Shown: positions 1-7,853 of the stretch, piece by piece
Layout: each line of letters begins with the position of its first letter
Numbering within the stretch: the stretch's first letter is position 1
NCBI GenBank assembly: GCA_006226465.1
Contig: SBHJ01000198.1
Coordinates: 1-42,315 of the forward strand
Source: Alphaproteobacteria bacterium
GTDB taxonomy: Bacteria; Pseudomonadota; Alphaproteobacteria; Sphingomonadales; Sphingomonadaceae
DNA: 42,315 nt
Reading direction: 5' to 3'
Notes under the pieces: generated by a model
What the model saw: the letters and a program-made list of their open reading frames with translations, nothing else
Database searches by the model: none
Told to the model about the DNA's origin: nothing
Program-made: the position numbers and the translations under genes

Positions 1-215
1 TACTCCGGAAACGATTCTTGCGCGCGCTTTAGAGGAATGCGCGATGGGGGTAAATCGATGCGAGCGTTTCCTACCTCGAAGCTTTGCGGCATAGCCGGGT
101 CATGGCCACCAACGCGTACCATCTCTACGGGAACTCCCGATGTAACCGTCCAAAGAGGACTGCGAATTGGTGGCTCGGACAGTGTTCCGTGTGTTCCATC
201 CTGTAGGATTTCCCG
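1..215. other. Left-edge non-coding stretch
   Basis: No reading frame here looks like a protein family, and neither strand shows an RNA gene. A short frame stays open to about 219 on the plus strand but has no recognisable motif and runs into the dehydratase start in another frame. The last 15 bases hold a modest ribosome binding site (TAGGA) for the next gene. The stretch may carry that gene's promoter, but I cannot point to a convincing -35/-10 pair. Confidence 0.4.
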
Positions 216-1175
216 ATGAGCCAGACCAACCGCATGCCGACCCGCCAGGGTGTACTCGATGCCGCCGAAAAGGTGGCGGCCTTGCTGCCCCCCACCCCGC
301 TCTTGCCGATCAGAATCAATGGAACGCCTTGCTGGATCAAATGCGAAAACCTGCAACCGATAGGCGCGTTCAAGATCAGGGGCGCCTGGCACCGCTTGAC
401 CGCGTTGACCCAGGAAGAACGCAAGAACGGTGTCGTCGCCGTATCTTCGGGCAACCACGCGCAGGGCGTGGCATGGGCTGCGCGCGAACTGGGCGTGGAT
501 GCCAGGGTCGTGATGCCGCATGATGCACCACAAGTAAAACTTGATGCGACGCGCGCGTTCGGTGCCGAAGTGGTCATATATCGTCGCCCCGAAGAGGATC
601 GCGATGGAGTCGCAGCCCAGATCATCGAACAAACCGGTGGCGTCTTGGTCCACGCCTTTGGCGACCCGTGGGTAATCGAGGGCCAGGGCAGCATGGGGAT
701 CGAAATAACTGCGCAATTGGGCTGCGAGCCGAGCCGCATTGCTGCGCCTTGCGGCGGTGGGGGTTTGGTAGCTGGCCTTTCGCTTGCCTGCCCTTCCAGC
801 GCGATTGTACCGGTTGAGCCGGCAGGTTGGGACATGGTGGGGCAATCGCTTGCTGCCGGCGAGATCGTAACAGCCGGCCCCAATCCGCCAAAGACGATAT
901 GCGATGCCTTGCAGCCGCTCGCCACCAAGCAGATCAACCTCGACGTCCTTCAGAGCCGCAGCGATCCGGGTGTGGCGGTAACCGATGACGAGGTGCGCGC
1001 AGCGGTACGCTTTGCCTTTTCGCAGCTGCATCTGGTGGTCGAGCCCGGCGGCGCAGCGGCGCTGGCTGCGGCATTGGCGGGCAAGGTTGCCCTGGATGAG
1101 AGCACCGTGATTGTTCTGTCCGGCGGAAATGTCGACATGCAAGGCTATGCCGGGATCATCTCCGGCAAAAGTTAA
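216..1175 (+). CDS. Threonine/serine dehydratase (PLP-dependent, fold type II)
   Basis: This 319-residue protein belongs to the tryptophan-synthase-beta-like family of PLP enzymes. Such enzymes deaminate L-threonine or L-serine to 2-oxobutyrate or pyruvate plus ammonia in the cytosol. The PLP lysine is K53 in GAFKIRGA. The substrate loop SSGNHAQG is at 77-84, and the glycine-rich phosphate-binding loop PCGGGGLVAG is at 178-187. The length fits catabolic dehydratases without the C-terminal ACT regulatory domain of biosynthetic IlvA, so feedback control by isoleucine is not expected. The ATG at 216 follows a TAGGA element. Serine racemase and hydroxyaspartate dehydratase share these motifs, so the exact substrate is open. 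The neighbours (MAPEG proteins) do not indicate a pathway. Confidence 0.85.
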   Translation: MSQTNRMPTRQGVLDAAEKVAALLPPTPLLPIRINGTPCWIKCENLQPIGAFKIRGAWHRLTALTQEERKNGVVAVSSGNHAQGVAWAARELGVDARVVMPHDAPQVKLDATRAFGAEVVIYRRPEEDRDGVAAQIIEQTGGVLVHAFGDPWVIEGQGSMGIEITAQLGCEPSRIAAPCGGGGLVAGLSLACPSSAIVPVEPAGWDMVGQSLAAGEIVTAGPNPPKTICDALQPLATKQINLDVLQSRSDPGVAVTDDEVRAAVRFAFSQLHLVVEPGGAAALAAALAGKVALDESTVIVLSGGNVDMQGYAGIISGKS

Positions 1176-1238
1176 GTTGCAATTGACAATCGATTGCGCT
1201 GACCGCAGTCTCGCCGCGCATTAAGGAGGGACAATCTT

Positions 1239-1685
1239 ATGCAAGCTCAAATGCTCGCGCCCGCAGCGGCGCTTATTGCATGGTCGCTGATCATGCTTCT
1301 GTGGACTGCAGGTACACGTTTCCCGGCGATGGCCAAGGCTGGCGTCGATCTGGGCGGAAGGCCCGGCGCACGCGGCCAGGATCTGGAAGGTCGGATACCG
1401 GACAGCGTCAATTGGAAATCGCACAATTACACGCATTTGATGGAGCAGCCGACCATCTTCTATCCATCGGTCATCATCATTGCGATGATGGGCGCCGCCG
1501 CTGGCGACGTTACCGCTGCGTGGATCTATGTTGGGTTGAGGATTGTTCACTCGGTTTGGCAAGCCACCGTGAACAAGGTCCCGGTGCGCTTCATGCTTTT
1601 CATCCTTTCCACCCTCGCAATGGTCTACCTCGCCTATCGGGCTGTCATGTTGACGGCATTTGCAAACCCGGGAGTGGTCGCATGA
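1239..1685 (+). CDS. MAPEG family membrane protein, first of a tandem pair
   Basis: This 148-residue, very hydrophobic protein has four predicted membrane helices (about 5-25, 70-92, 95-115 and 120-142). It carries the MAPEG-like segment HNYTHLMEQPTIFYP at about 67-81. MAPEG proteins (microsomal glutathione S-transferase and relatives) are trimeric membrane enzymes; many bacterial members have no assigned substrate. A strong AAGGAGG ribosome binding site lies just before the ATG. The stop overlaps the next start as ATGA, so the two paralogous genes are translationally coupled and may form hetero-oligomers. Function beyond family membership is not supported. Confidence 0.75.
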   Translation: MQAQMLAPAAALIAWSLIMLLWTAGTRFPAMAKAGVDLGGRPGARGQDLEGRIPDSVNWKSHNYTHLMEQPTIFYPSVIIIAMMGAAAGDVTAAWIYVGLRIVHSVWQATVNKVPVRFMLFILSTLAMVYLAYRAVMLTAFANPGVVA

Positions 1686-2113
1686 ACGGTACTGAAATAC
1701 TTCAATCGGTCGTCGCCCTGGCGGCATGGACAATGGTGATGTGGTTGTGGATGTACGCCACGCGCCTGCCCGCGATGGGCAAGGTGCCCGACCTTGACAC
1801 GAAGAACCTGGTCGGCGGGACAGGCAAGGATCTGGACAACATCCTGCCGGCGAAAGTCCAGTGGATCGCCCACAATTACAACCATTTGCATGAAGCGCCG
1901 ACAGTGTTTTATGCGGTAGCGCTGGTCCTTGCTGTCACTGGACAGGGAGGCGGCCTGAACGCGACCTTGGGGTGGGCCTATGTCGGCCTGCGCGTGCTGC
2001 ATTCATTGGTGCAGGTGACGTCCAACCGGATCATGGTGCGCTTCAGCGTCTTTGTGCTGTCGAGCCTGGTTCTCATCGCGCTGGTCGTTCACGCCGCTAT
2101 CGCAGTATTCTAA
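1682..2113 (+). CDS. MAPEG family membrane protein, second of a tandem pair
   Basis: This 143-residue paralogue of the preceding gene has the same four-helix layout and the matching segment HNYNHLHEAPTVFYAV. I chose the ATG at 1682, which overlaps the upstream stop by four bases, rather than a longer frame reaching back into the first gene. The pair probably arose by tandem duplication and then diverged. It ends 47 bases before the convergent trxB stop, with a GC-rich hairpin between them. A glutathione-transferase-like or detoxifying role is only inferred from the family. Confidence 0.75.
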   Translation: MNGTEILQSVVALAAWTMVMWLWMYATRLPAMGKVPDLDTKNLVGGTGKDLDNILPAKVQWIAHNYNHLHEAPTVFYAVALVLAVTGQGGGLNATLGWAYVGLRVLHSLVQVTSNRIMVRFSVFVLSSLVLIALVVHAAIAVF

Positions 2114-2131
2114 CGTCAGTCTTGACGGGGT

Positions 2132-2153
2132 GGCTCCGGCCCGCGCCGGAGCC
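2132..2153. terminator. Hairpin between convergent MAPEG and trxB genes
   Basis: A perfect 9-bp stem (GGCTCCGGC / GCCGGAGCC) with a CCGC loop sits between two convergent stop codons. It has no clear T-tract on either strand, so it may act as a weak bidirectional terminator or as an mRNA 3'-end stabiliser. Confidence 0.5.
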
Positions 2154-2159
2154 GACCTC

Positions 2160-3104
2160 TCAATCTTCGCGGGATGCCAAAAACCGCTCGGCATCGAGCG
2201 CGGCCATGCAGCCCATGCCGGCAGCGGTCACTGCTTGGCGATAGGTGTGATCGGTGACATCACCCGCGGCAAAGACGCCGGGTATTTCGGTCTTGGGTGA
2301 CCCAGGCTCGGTCAGCAGATATCCACCGCCGTCCAATGGGAGCTTGCCTTTGAACAGCTCGGTCGCCGGAGCATGGCCGATCGCGACGAATGCGCCATCG
2401 ACTTCGAGCATCGAAGCCTCGCCCGACACGGTATCCCTGAGCACGATGTGACCGAGCGTACCATCCTCACCAGCGACGAAGCTCTCGACCGTCTTATTCC
2501 ACAGCGTCGAGATCTTCGGGTTCTTGAACAGGCGATCCTGCAGGATCTTCTCGGACCTCAGTTCGTCACGACGATGGATCAGAGTCACATCGTCGGAATG
2601 GTTGGTGAGATAGAGCGCCTCCTCCACCGCGGTATTGCCACCGCCGATCACCGCCACCTTCTTGCCCCTGTAAAAGAAGCCGTCGCAGGTCGCGCAGGCT
2701 GATACGCCCTTTCCGCCCAGCTCCTGCTCTCCTGGCACCCCGAGCCATTTGGCCTGCGCACCGGTCGCGATCACCAACGTGTCGCCGATATACTCGTCGC
2801 CGCTGTCGCCGATCGCACGAAATGGCGGGCCGCTTTCGAGATCAACCTTGACGATCGTGTCCCACATCATTCGCGTGCCGACATGCTCGGCCTGGGCCTG
2901 CATCTGTTCCATCAGCCACGGCCCCTGAATCACATCGGCAAAGCCCGGATAATTCTCGACATCGGTGGTGATGGTCAGCTGGCCACCTGGCTGAATGCCC
3001 TGCACCACGATTGGCTCAAGCATCGCGCGCGCGCCATAGATCGCGGCGCTGTATCCGGCCGGGCCGGAACCGATGATGAGCATTTTGGTGCGATGGGTGG
3101 CCAT
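2160..3104 (-). CDS. trxB: Thioredoxin-disulfide reductase TrxB
   Basis: This 314-residue flavoprotein transfers electrons from NADPH through FAD and a redox disulfide to thioredoxin in the cytosol. The FAD-binding GSGPAG is at 12-17, the redox-active CATC at 137-140, the NADPH-binding GGGNTA at 154-159, and the C-terminal FAD motif GVFAAGDV near 273-280. Length and motif order match low-molecular-weight bacterial TrxB. The gene follows the phosphatase gene on the same strand after 65 bases, so it may be co-transcribed with it or use its own promoter there. Confidence 0.96.
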   Translation of the reverse strand: MATHRTKMLIIGSGPAGYSAAIYGARAMLEPIVVQGIQPGGQLTITTDVENYPGFADVIQGPWLMEQMQAQAEHVGTRMMWDTIVKVDLESGPPFRAIGDSGDEYIGDTLVIATGAQAKWLGVPGEQELGGKGVSACATCDGFFYRGKKVAVIGGGNTAVEEALYLTNHSDDVTLIHRRDELRSEKILQDRLFKNPKISTLWNKTVESFVAGEDGTLGHIVLRDTVSGEASMLEVDGAFVAIGHAPATELFKGKLPLDGGGYLLTEPGSPKTEIPGVFAAGDVTDHTYRQAVTAAGMGCMAALDAERFLASRED

Positions 3105-3169
3105 TGAATTCGAACCTTATGGAGGTAGTGCTTGATGGTGGGCCTATATGGGAAGGCGCGCCGCGATTG

Positions 3170-3946
3170 TCACGCCACCAGCTTGCTGTGCAGCCTTTTC
3201 CGCATCGCTTCATCCACACCTAATGTCCGGGAGATAAAGTGATCGACCGAGCCGTGCTGCTGGTTGATCGCGGCACGATAGGTGTCGAGATATTCGGGCC
3301 GAACATCCATCAGATTACTTATCGCGTCCGGGTCCATCGGTCCGTAGATTGCCTCCATGCGCGGCACAGACTGCCGGATCAATATTTCGCGCCCCGGGGC
3401 GCGATTGGTGAGCAGATATTCGCCCATGATGTCGTCCTCATGGGCGCCAAGGACATGTAGCAGCAGTGCGGCCGCAATGCCGGTGCGATCCTTGCCCGCG
3501 AAACAATGAACCAAGCTGGCCCCTTCTCGCTCGTCGAGAGCCCGGAAATAGCGCCCGAACATGTCGATCATCGCCGGATTGTTAGGCATGCGGGTGTAGA
3601 CCGCCTTCATCCGGTCGAATGCCATCTGCGGGGTCATCCCGCTGGCACCCGCCGCTTCGTGCGGAGGTGAACTTGTCGTTTCACCTTCGTAGAAGATGAC
3701 ATGAGCCGAGAAATCGGGCGCCCGACGGCAGGGGAAATTGCTGCGCTCACTCTCGCCGCGCAAATCGATCACCGTGCGAATATCGAGTTCGTCCAACCTG
3801 GCAAGGTCCGCGTCGCTCGCTTCCATGTGTTGGCCGGAGCGATAGAGCAGGCCGTGCCTGACTCTCCCGCCGTCAGCGACTGAGTAACCGCCATAGTCCC
3901 GGAAATTGTGGATGCCCGACATCGGCTGGAAGCGTTCGCGAATCAT
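3170..3946 (-). CDS. Tyrosine/serine protein phosphatase (DSP-like, CX5R family)
   Basis: This 258-residue protein has the cysteine phosphatase signature HCFAGKDRTG at 147-156, with nucleophile C148 and phosphate-binding R154. It also has the NFRDYGG (14-20) and DLRGESER (61-68) motifs typical of bacterial Tyr_phosphatase_3 proteins such as Mycobacterium PtpB relatives. The AGKDRTG loop is shared with lipid phosphoinositide phosphatases, so a lipid substrate is possible. The start could instead be the ATG at 3922 (MSGIHNF), eight codons in; neither has a strong ribosome binding site. It lies 48 bases after the acyl-CoA dehydrogenase pair and may be the last gene of that operon. Confidence 0.85.
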   Translation of the reverse strand: MIRERFQPMSGIHNFRDYGGYSVADGGRVRHGLLYRSGQHMEASDADLARLDELDIRTVIDLRGESERSNFPCRRAPDFSAHVIFYEGETTSSPPHEAAGASGMTPQMAFDRMKAVYTRMPNNPAMIDMFGRYFRALDEREGASLVHCFAGKDRTGIAAALLLHVLGAHEDDIMGEYLLTNRAPGREILIRQSVPRMEAIYGPMDPDAISNLMDVRPEYLDTYRAAINQQHGSVDHFISRTLGVDEAMRKRLHSKLVA

Positions 3947-3994
3947 CGCATGACCGTGGCAGCGGAATGCCGTGTCCGCAACAATTGGTCGGCG

Positions 3995-4939
3995 CTACGA
4001 TTTCGGGTCGGTTCGGCGTGTGAGTTCATCCCACAAGCTTTCGCTGCCCCAGGCAATCGCTTGGCCACCTATCCGCGCGCTCCAATAGGCATCGTTTCCG
4101 CCCTCGCTGCGCCAACCCATCATTCGTCGGGTTAGTTCGTTGAGCGGATATTCCTGCGTGAATCCTATTGCGCCATGGACCTGGTGCGCCAATGCGCATC
4201 CCGTCTTGATCGCAGTGTTGGTCCGAAGTTTTGCCGCCGCGATTTCAAAATCGGCATCGCCCCGATCGAGCGCTTCGGCAACGCCGGTCGCAGCGCAATT
4301 GACCGCAGCAGCTTCGCTCGCCAGCAGGGCAATGCTGTGCTGCACGGCCTGGAACTGCGAAAGGGTTCGCCCAAACTGCACGCGCTGGCTGCAATAATCG
4401 ACCGCAAGAGCCAGCGCCGCATCCAGCGCGCCGGCAGTCTGGCACACCCGAAGGAAGGCAACCAGGCCGAGAAGATTGGCCTCGATATCCAAGGATTCTG
4501 CGGAGTCCATTTCGAACGTAATCACATCGCGCGGTTCCCCGACCGGGCTTGCACCTTCGGTCACCGTGCCGCGTGCCAGGAATGTCCTTCCCTCTGCCGG
4601 AACCAGAACCCTGTCCGCATGCCTTCCCCACGGCACCGGCGAGTTCAATCCACTGGCCAGGGCGGTGAAGCCCTCGCCGCCAAGGCCACCTTCGTTCAGC
4701 AGCCATTGCGTCAGCACGTGTTCGCCGAGTGGCGCCGCCAAGGCATGGAAGCCGGCGAGCCGCATCACCGCGGCCAGATCCCCAAAATCACCGCCAAACC
4801 CGCCCTCGGTTTCGGGGAGCAAGAGCAAACCGAAACCCGCTTCCTCCAAACGGGGCCAGATCGCATCGAAGCCTTGCCCGCGAAGTTCGGCGAACAACCC
4901 GTCAGCCATCTCCGTCAGTTGTGTGCGGCTTTCGCTCAT
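3995..4939 (-). CDS. Acyl-CoA dehydrogenase, small subunit-like (314 aa)
   Basis: This flavin-dependent acyl-CoA dehydrogenase homologue is shorter (314 residues) than the usual 380-400. The C-terminal helical domain is clear: the FAD-contacting segment CSQRVQFGRTLSQFQAVQH lies near 183-201 and HQVHGAIGFTQEYPL near 252-266. The N-terminal and middle beta domains are reduced. It overlaps the larger dehydrogenase gene by four bases. Short/long pairs like this are known as alpha2beta2 heteromers (for example the actinobacterial ChsE1-ChsE2 and FadE28-FadE29 steroid side-chain enzymes), in which one subunit carries the catalytic base. I infer the same arrangement here; the acyl substrate is unknown. 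Confidence 0.85.
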   Translation of the reverse strand: MSESRTQLTEMADGLFAELRGQGFDAIWPRLEEAGFGLLLLPETEGGFGGDFGDLAAVMRLAGFHALAAPLGEHVLTQWLLNEGGLGGEGFTALASGLNSPVPWGRHADRVLVPAEGRTFLARGTVTEGASPVGEPRDVITFEMDSAESLDIEANLLGLVAFLRVCQTAGALDAALALAVDYCSQRVQFGRTLSQFQAVQHSIALLASEAAAVNCAATGVAEALDRGDADFEIAAAKLRTNTAIKTGCALAHQVHGAIGFTQEYPLNELTRRMMGWRSEGGNDAYWSARIGGQAIAWGSESLWDELTRRTDPKS

Positions 4940-6075
4940 CGCAAGCCCAACCCCCGGGCAATAATCCCGCGCAAAACTTCACGTGTACCGCCACGCAATG
5001 AAAAACTGGGTGCGGCTTGCAGCAGCACTGCCATCATCCGCGCCAAAGTGCTGCTGTCGGCCAGATCGGCATCGACCACGGCCTGCACCGCAACAGGCAA
5101 ATCCTGTTCAAACGAACAACCCAGGTCCTTGACGATGGAGGCCTCGACCATCGGGTCTTGCCCTGCGGCAAGCTTGGCCGCGACCGACATCGACATATGC
5201 CGCAGAGTCCACATATCGGAAACCAGCTTTCCGATTGTCGTAACCAGGAGCGGGTCCGCGTCGGGACCGACGCTGTCGATCAATTCAGCCAGCAAGGCGT
5301 GGCTGGACAAATAGCGCTCTGGCCCCGAACGTTCGAGTGCAAGTTCGGATGTGGCCTGCTTCCACCCTTCCCCTTCGGTGCCGATCAGTGCGCCATGCGG
5401 TACCAGCACATCCTCGAAGAACACCTCGTTGAAATGGTGTCCGCCAAACATATCCACGATAGGGCGGATCGTAATACCTGGTGTATCAAGGTCGATCAGG
5501 AACTGGCTGAGCCCACGCTGTCGGTCGCTGCCCTGTTCGCTACGTACCAGCGCCAGCATGACATGGCTATGATGCGCACCGGAAGTCCAGATCTTCTGCC
5601 CGTTGATCAGCCAGCCGTTATCGGTCTTCCGCGCTGAAGTTCGCACCGATGCGAGGTCCGAACCAGAATTGGGTTCGCTCAAGCCGATGCAGGAATAGAT
5701 TTCTCCCGCCGCCATCCCTGGCAGATATTTGCGGCGCTGTTCCTCGGTTCCATAGCGCAGGATCAGCGGACCCGTCTGGCGATCCGCGATCCAGTGCGCA
5801 CCAACCGGCGCGCTGGCAGCCAAGAGCTCTTCCAGAACAATATAACGCTCAAGCGGGTTGCGCTCATGCCCACCATACTCTTTGGGCCAAAGCATGCCGA
5901 TATAGCCTGCTCTCCCCAGCTCGCGCGAAAATTGCGGATCGAAGTTCATCCAGCAATTGGCTTTCAAAACCGGATCGCCTTGCGGAAGGTGTTCTGCAAG
6001 AAATGCGCGCAATTCCTGCCTGATCTGCTGCGCATTTTGAGGCGCAATGAACGCGTAATGGGCGAAGGATTGCAT
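4936..6075 (-). CDS. Acyl-CoA dehydrogenase, large subunit-like
   Basis: This 379-residue protein has a complete acyl-CoA dehydrogenase layout: N-terminal helices, a central beta domain with CIGLSEPNSGSDLAS and IWTSGAHHSH, and C-terminal helices. It should oxidise an acyl-CoA to the 2-enoyl-CoA using FAD. I chose the ATG at 6075 (MQSFAHYAF); the frame extends to a TTG at 6111, closer to the regulator operator, but nothing conserved is gained. Its last codons overlap the start of the short dehydrogenase gene, so the pair is co-translated. It is divergent from the TetR gene across a palindromic site, which suggests shared regulation. Confidence 0.9.
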   Translation of the reverse strand: MQSFAHYAFIAPQNAQQIRQELRAFLAEHLPQGDPVLKANCWMNFDPQFSRELGRAGYIGMLWPKEYGGHERNPLERYIVLEELLAASAPVGAHWIADRQTGPLILRYGTEEQRRKYLPGMAAGEIYSCIGLSEPNSGSDLASVRTSARKTDNGWLINGQKIWTSGAHHSHVMLALVRSEQGSDRQRGLSQFLIDLDTPGITIRPIVDMFGGHHFNEVFFEDVLVPHGALIGTEGEGWKQATSELALERSGPERYLSSHALLAELIDSVGPDADPLLVTTIGKLVSDMWTLRHMSMSVAAKLAAGQDPMVEASIVKDLGCSFEQDLPVAVQAVVDADLADSSTLARMMAVLLQAAPSFSLRGGTREVLRGIIARGLGLR

Positions 6076-6147
6076 ATTCTGACTGATGCGCAATTCCGAT
6101 CGCACAGGCAAGCTTTGATGGAGGTTTCATAATCCACCTTGCATTCG

Positions 6148-6161
6148 TTCGTTCGAACGAA
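6148..6161. promoter_or_regulatory. 14-bp palindrome, candidate TetR operator
   Basis: TTCGTTCGAACGAA is a perfect palindrome centred in the gap between the divergent dehydrogenase and TetR genes. An extra half-site (ATTCGTTCG) overlaps its left side from 6143. A site of this symmetry beside a TetR gene is the usual position for autoregulation, and it could also repress the dehydrogenases. Assignment to this regulator is inference. Confidence 0.6.
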
Positions 6162-6191
6162 TAATGACTTGAGTGAGACTGAGTTGTCCTG

Positions 6192-6848
6192 ATGACAAAA
6201 CCCGAACCGAACCTCGCAGCTGAGATCGATCCAGTACGAAAGCGCATCCTCGATGCCGCTGTCGTCCAGTTTTCGGATCGCGGATATGAAGGGGCGAGCA
6301 CTCGCGCCATTGCCCAGGTCGCGGGGGCGGCCATGTCGTCGATTACCTATCAGTTCGGCGGCAAGCACGGGCTGTACCTCGCCACTGCCGACCATATCGG
6401 TGACCAGATTGCAGGCTTCATGCACCCGCGTCTCGACGCCGCGCGCACCGCCGTGCGCAACGGTACCTTACCACATGTAGAGGCAGTCCTGATGATCCTG
6501 GGCGGTATGGCCGAAATGATGCTTGATGACCGCTCCCAGAAATGGGCTGGCTTCATCGTGCGCGAACAGCAAGAGCCGGGAGAAGCCTTTGATCGCCTCT
6601 ATGAGCAGGTCATGGAGCCAATGGCTGAGCTGATGATCGAGTTGATCGGCGTGGCACGTCCCGACCTGTCAGGGAAGCGACTGCGGGCAATCGCGATGAG
6701 CCTTGTTGGGCAGGTAATCGCGCTGCGGGCAGCCCGCGCCGCCATGCTGCGAATCCTGGATATCGAGAAATTGGATGCTGCCGAACGAAATTTGTTGCGC
6801 GAGGCGCTGCAAGCCAATGTCCGTGCAGTGCTGGAAATGAAAGGCTGA
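6192..6848 (+). CDS. TetR family regulator, CecR (YbiH)-like
   Basis: This 218-residue protein has an N-terminal TetR helix-turn-helix (about 35-56, with STRAIAQVAG and SSITYQFGGK) and a C-terminal ligand-binding domain resembling E. coli CecR. CecR controls the ybhGFSR exporter in E. coli. Here the regulator gene stands three bases before ybhG, so it is both the local regulator and the first gene of the export operon. A perfect palindrome just upstream is the probable operator. The inducer is unknown. CecR family membership is inferred from the alpha-helical C-domain and from conserved gene order. Confidence 0.88.
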   Translation: MTKPEPNLAAEIDPVRKRILDAAVVQFSDRGYEGASTRAIAQVAGAAMSSITYQFGGKHGLYLATADHIGDQIAGFMHPRLDAARTAVRNGTLPHVEAVLMILGGMAEMMLDDRSQKWAGFIVREQQEPGEAFDRLYEQVMEPMAELMIELIGVARPDLSGKRLRAIAMSLVGQVIALRAARAAMLRILDIEKLDAAERNLLREALQANVRAVLEMKG

Positions 6849-6851
6849 ATT

Positions 6852-7853
6852 ATGGACCGGCGCAAACTGATGCCAATCGCCCTGGTGCTTGTGTTGGCGA
6901 TAGCTGGTGCATGGTATTTCGGCCTGTACGGCGGGCGCGATCAGGGCGAACTCAAGCTTTATGGCAATGTTGATGTCCGCGAAGTCAATCTGGCATTCCG
7001 AACCGGCGGGGAGATTGCGGACATCCCGGTCGAGGAAGGTCAACGGATCAAGAAGGGCCAAGTCCTGGCACGGCTCGACCTCGATCAACTCAACAACAGG
7101 CTGTCCGAAGCCGATGCCCAGATCGACGTGGCGGAGGCCAACCTTTCAAAATTGCGCAACGGCAGCCGCCCACAAGAATTGGCACAAGCACAGGCCCGCA
7201 ACTCTGCCGCGCAGGCCGAATTGGCGCGCGCGCAGGCCGAATATGATCGGCGCAAGGGCCTGGTTGAATCGGGTGCGATCAGCCGTACCTTGTGGGACCA
7301 GACCGCAGCACAGCTGAGCCGCGCCCAGTCTGCCGCCGCCGAAGCCAGCCAGGGCTTGTCGCTGGTCCGCCAGGGCCCGCGTGTAGAGGACATTACGGCT
7401 GCCCGCGCGCAACTCGGATCGGTGCAGGCCATGCGCAACACGATCCGCACCGACATTGGCAATGCCACATTGCTCGCCCCATCGGATGGCGTGATCATGA
7501 CCCGCGCGCAGGAACCCGGCGGCGTGGTCCAGCCGGGACAGACCGTGCTCAGCCTCGCAATCGATCGCCCGATGCGACTGCGCGGATGGATCGGCGAGCC
7601 CGATTTGTGGCGGGTCAGCCCAGGCATGGAAGTTGAGGTTTCCGCTGACGGAAATCCCAGGACTTACAAAGGCACGATCGGGTCGATCAGCCCGCGCGCC
7701 GAATTCACTCCGCGATCGGTCCAGACCGAAAGCCTGCGTGCCGATCTGGTCTATTCGATGCGGATCATCGTGAACGACCCGGACGATGCCTTGCGGCAGG
7801 GGCAGCCAGTAACGATCCGCGTCCCAGGCGCCCGCACCTCTCGCGGGGAGTGA
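6852..7853 (+). CDS. ybhG: HlyD-family membrane fusion protein (YbhG-like)
   Basis: This 333-residue periplasmic adaptor has an N-terminal membrane anchor (about 7-23). A biotinyl-lipoyl half-domain follows (PVEEGQRIKKGQVLARLD near 57-74), then an alpha-helical hairpin rich in Ala, Gln and Arg (about 78-185), the second lipoyl half (SDGVIMTRAQEPGGVVQPGQ) and a beta-barrel domain. It links the inner-membrane ABC transporter to the outer-membrane factor. It ends in a GTGA overlap with the ATPase gene. Position between the CecR-like regulator and ybhF supports the YbhG assignment. Confidence 0.9.
   Translation: MDRRKLMPIALVLVLAIAGAWYFGLYGGRDQGELKLYGNVDVREVNLAFRTGGEIADIPVEEGQRIKKGQVLARLDLDQLNNRLSEADAQIDVAEANLSKLRNGSRPQELAQAQARNSAAQAELARAQAEYDRRKGLVESGAISRTLWDQTAAQLSRAQSAAAEASQGLSLVRQGPRVEDITAARAQLGSVQAMRNTIRTDIGNATLLAPSDGVIMTRAQEPGGVVQPGQTVLSLAIDRPMRLRGWIGEPDLWRVSPGMEVEVSADGNPRTYKGTIGSISPRAEFTPRSVQTESLRADLVYSMRIIVNDPDDALRQGQPVTIRVPGARTSRGE

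Noticed and set aside
4175-5314. 379-codon plus-strand open frame
   Set aside because: Antisense to the two acyl-CoA dehydrogenases, with no recognisable motif and no ribosome binding site.
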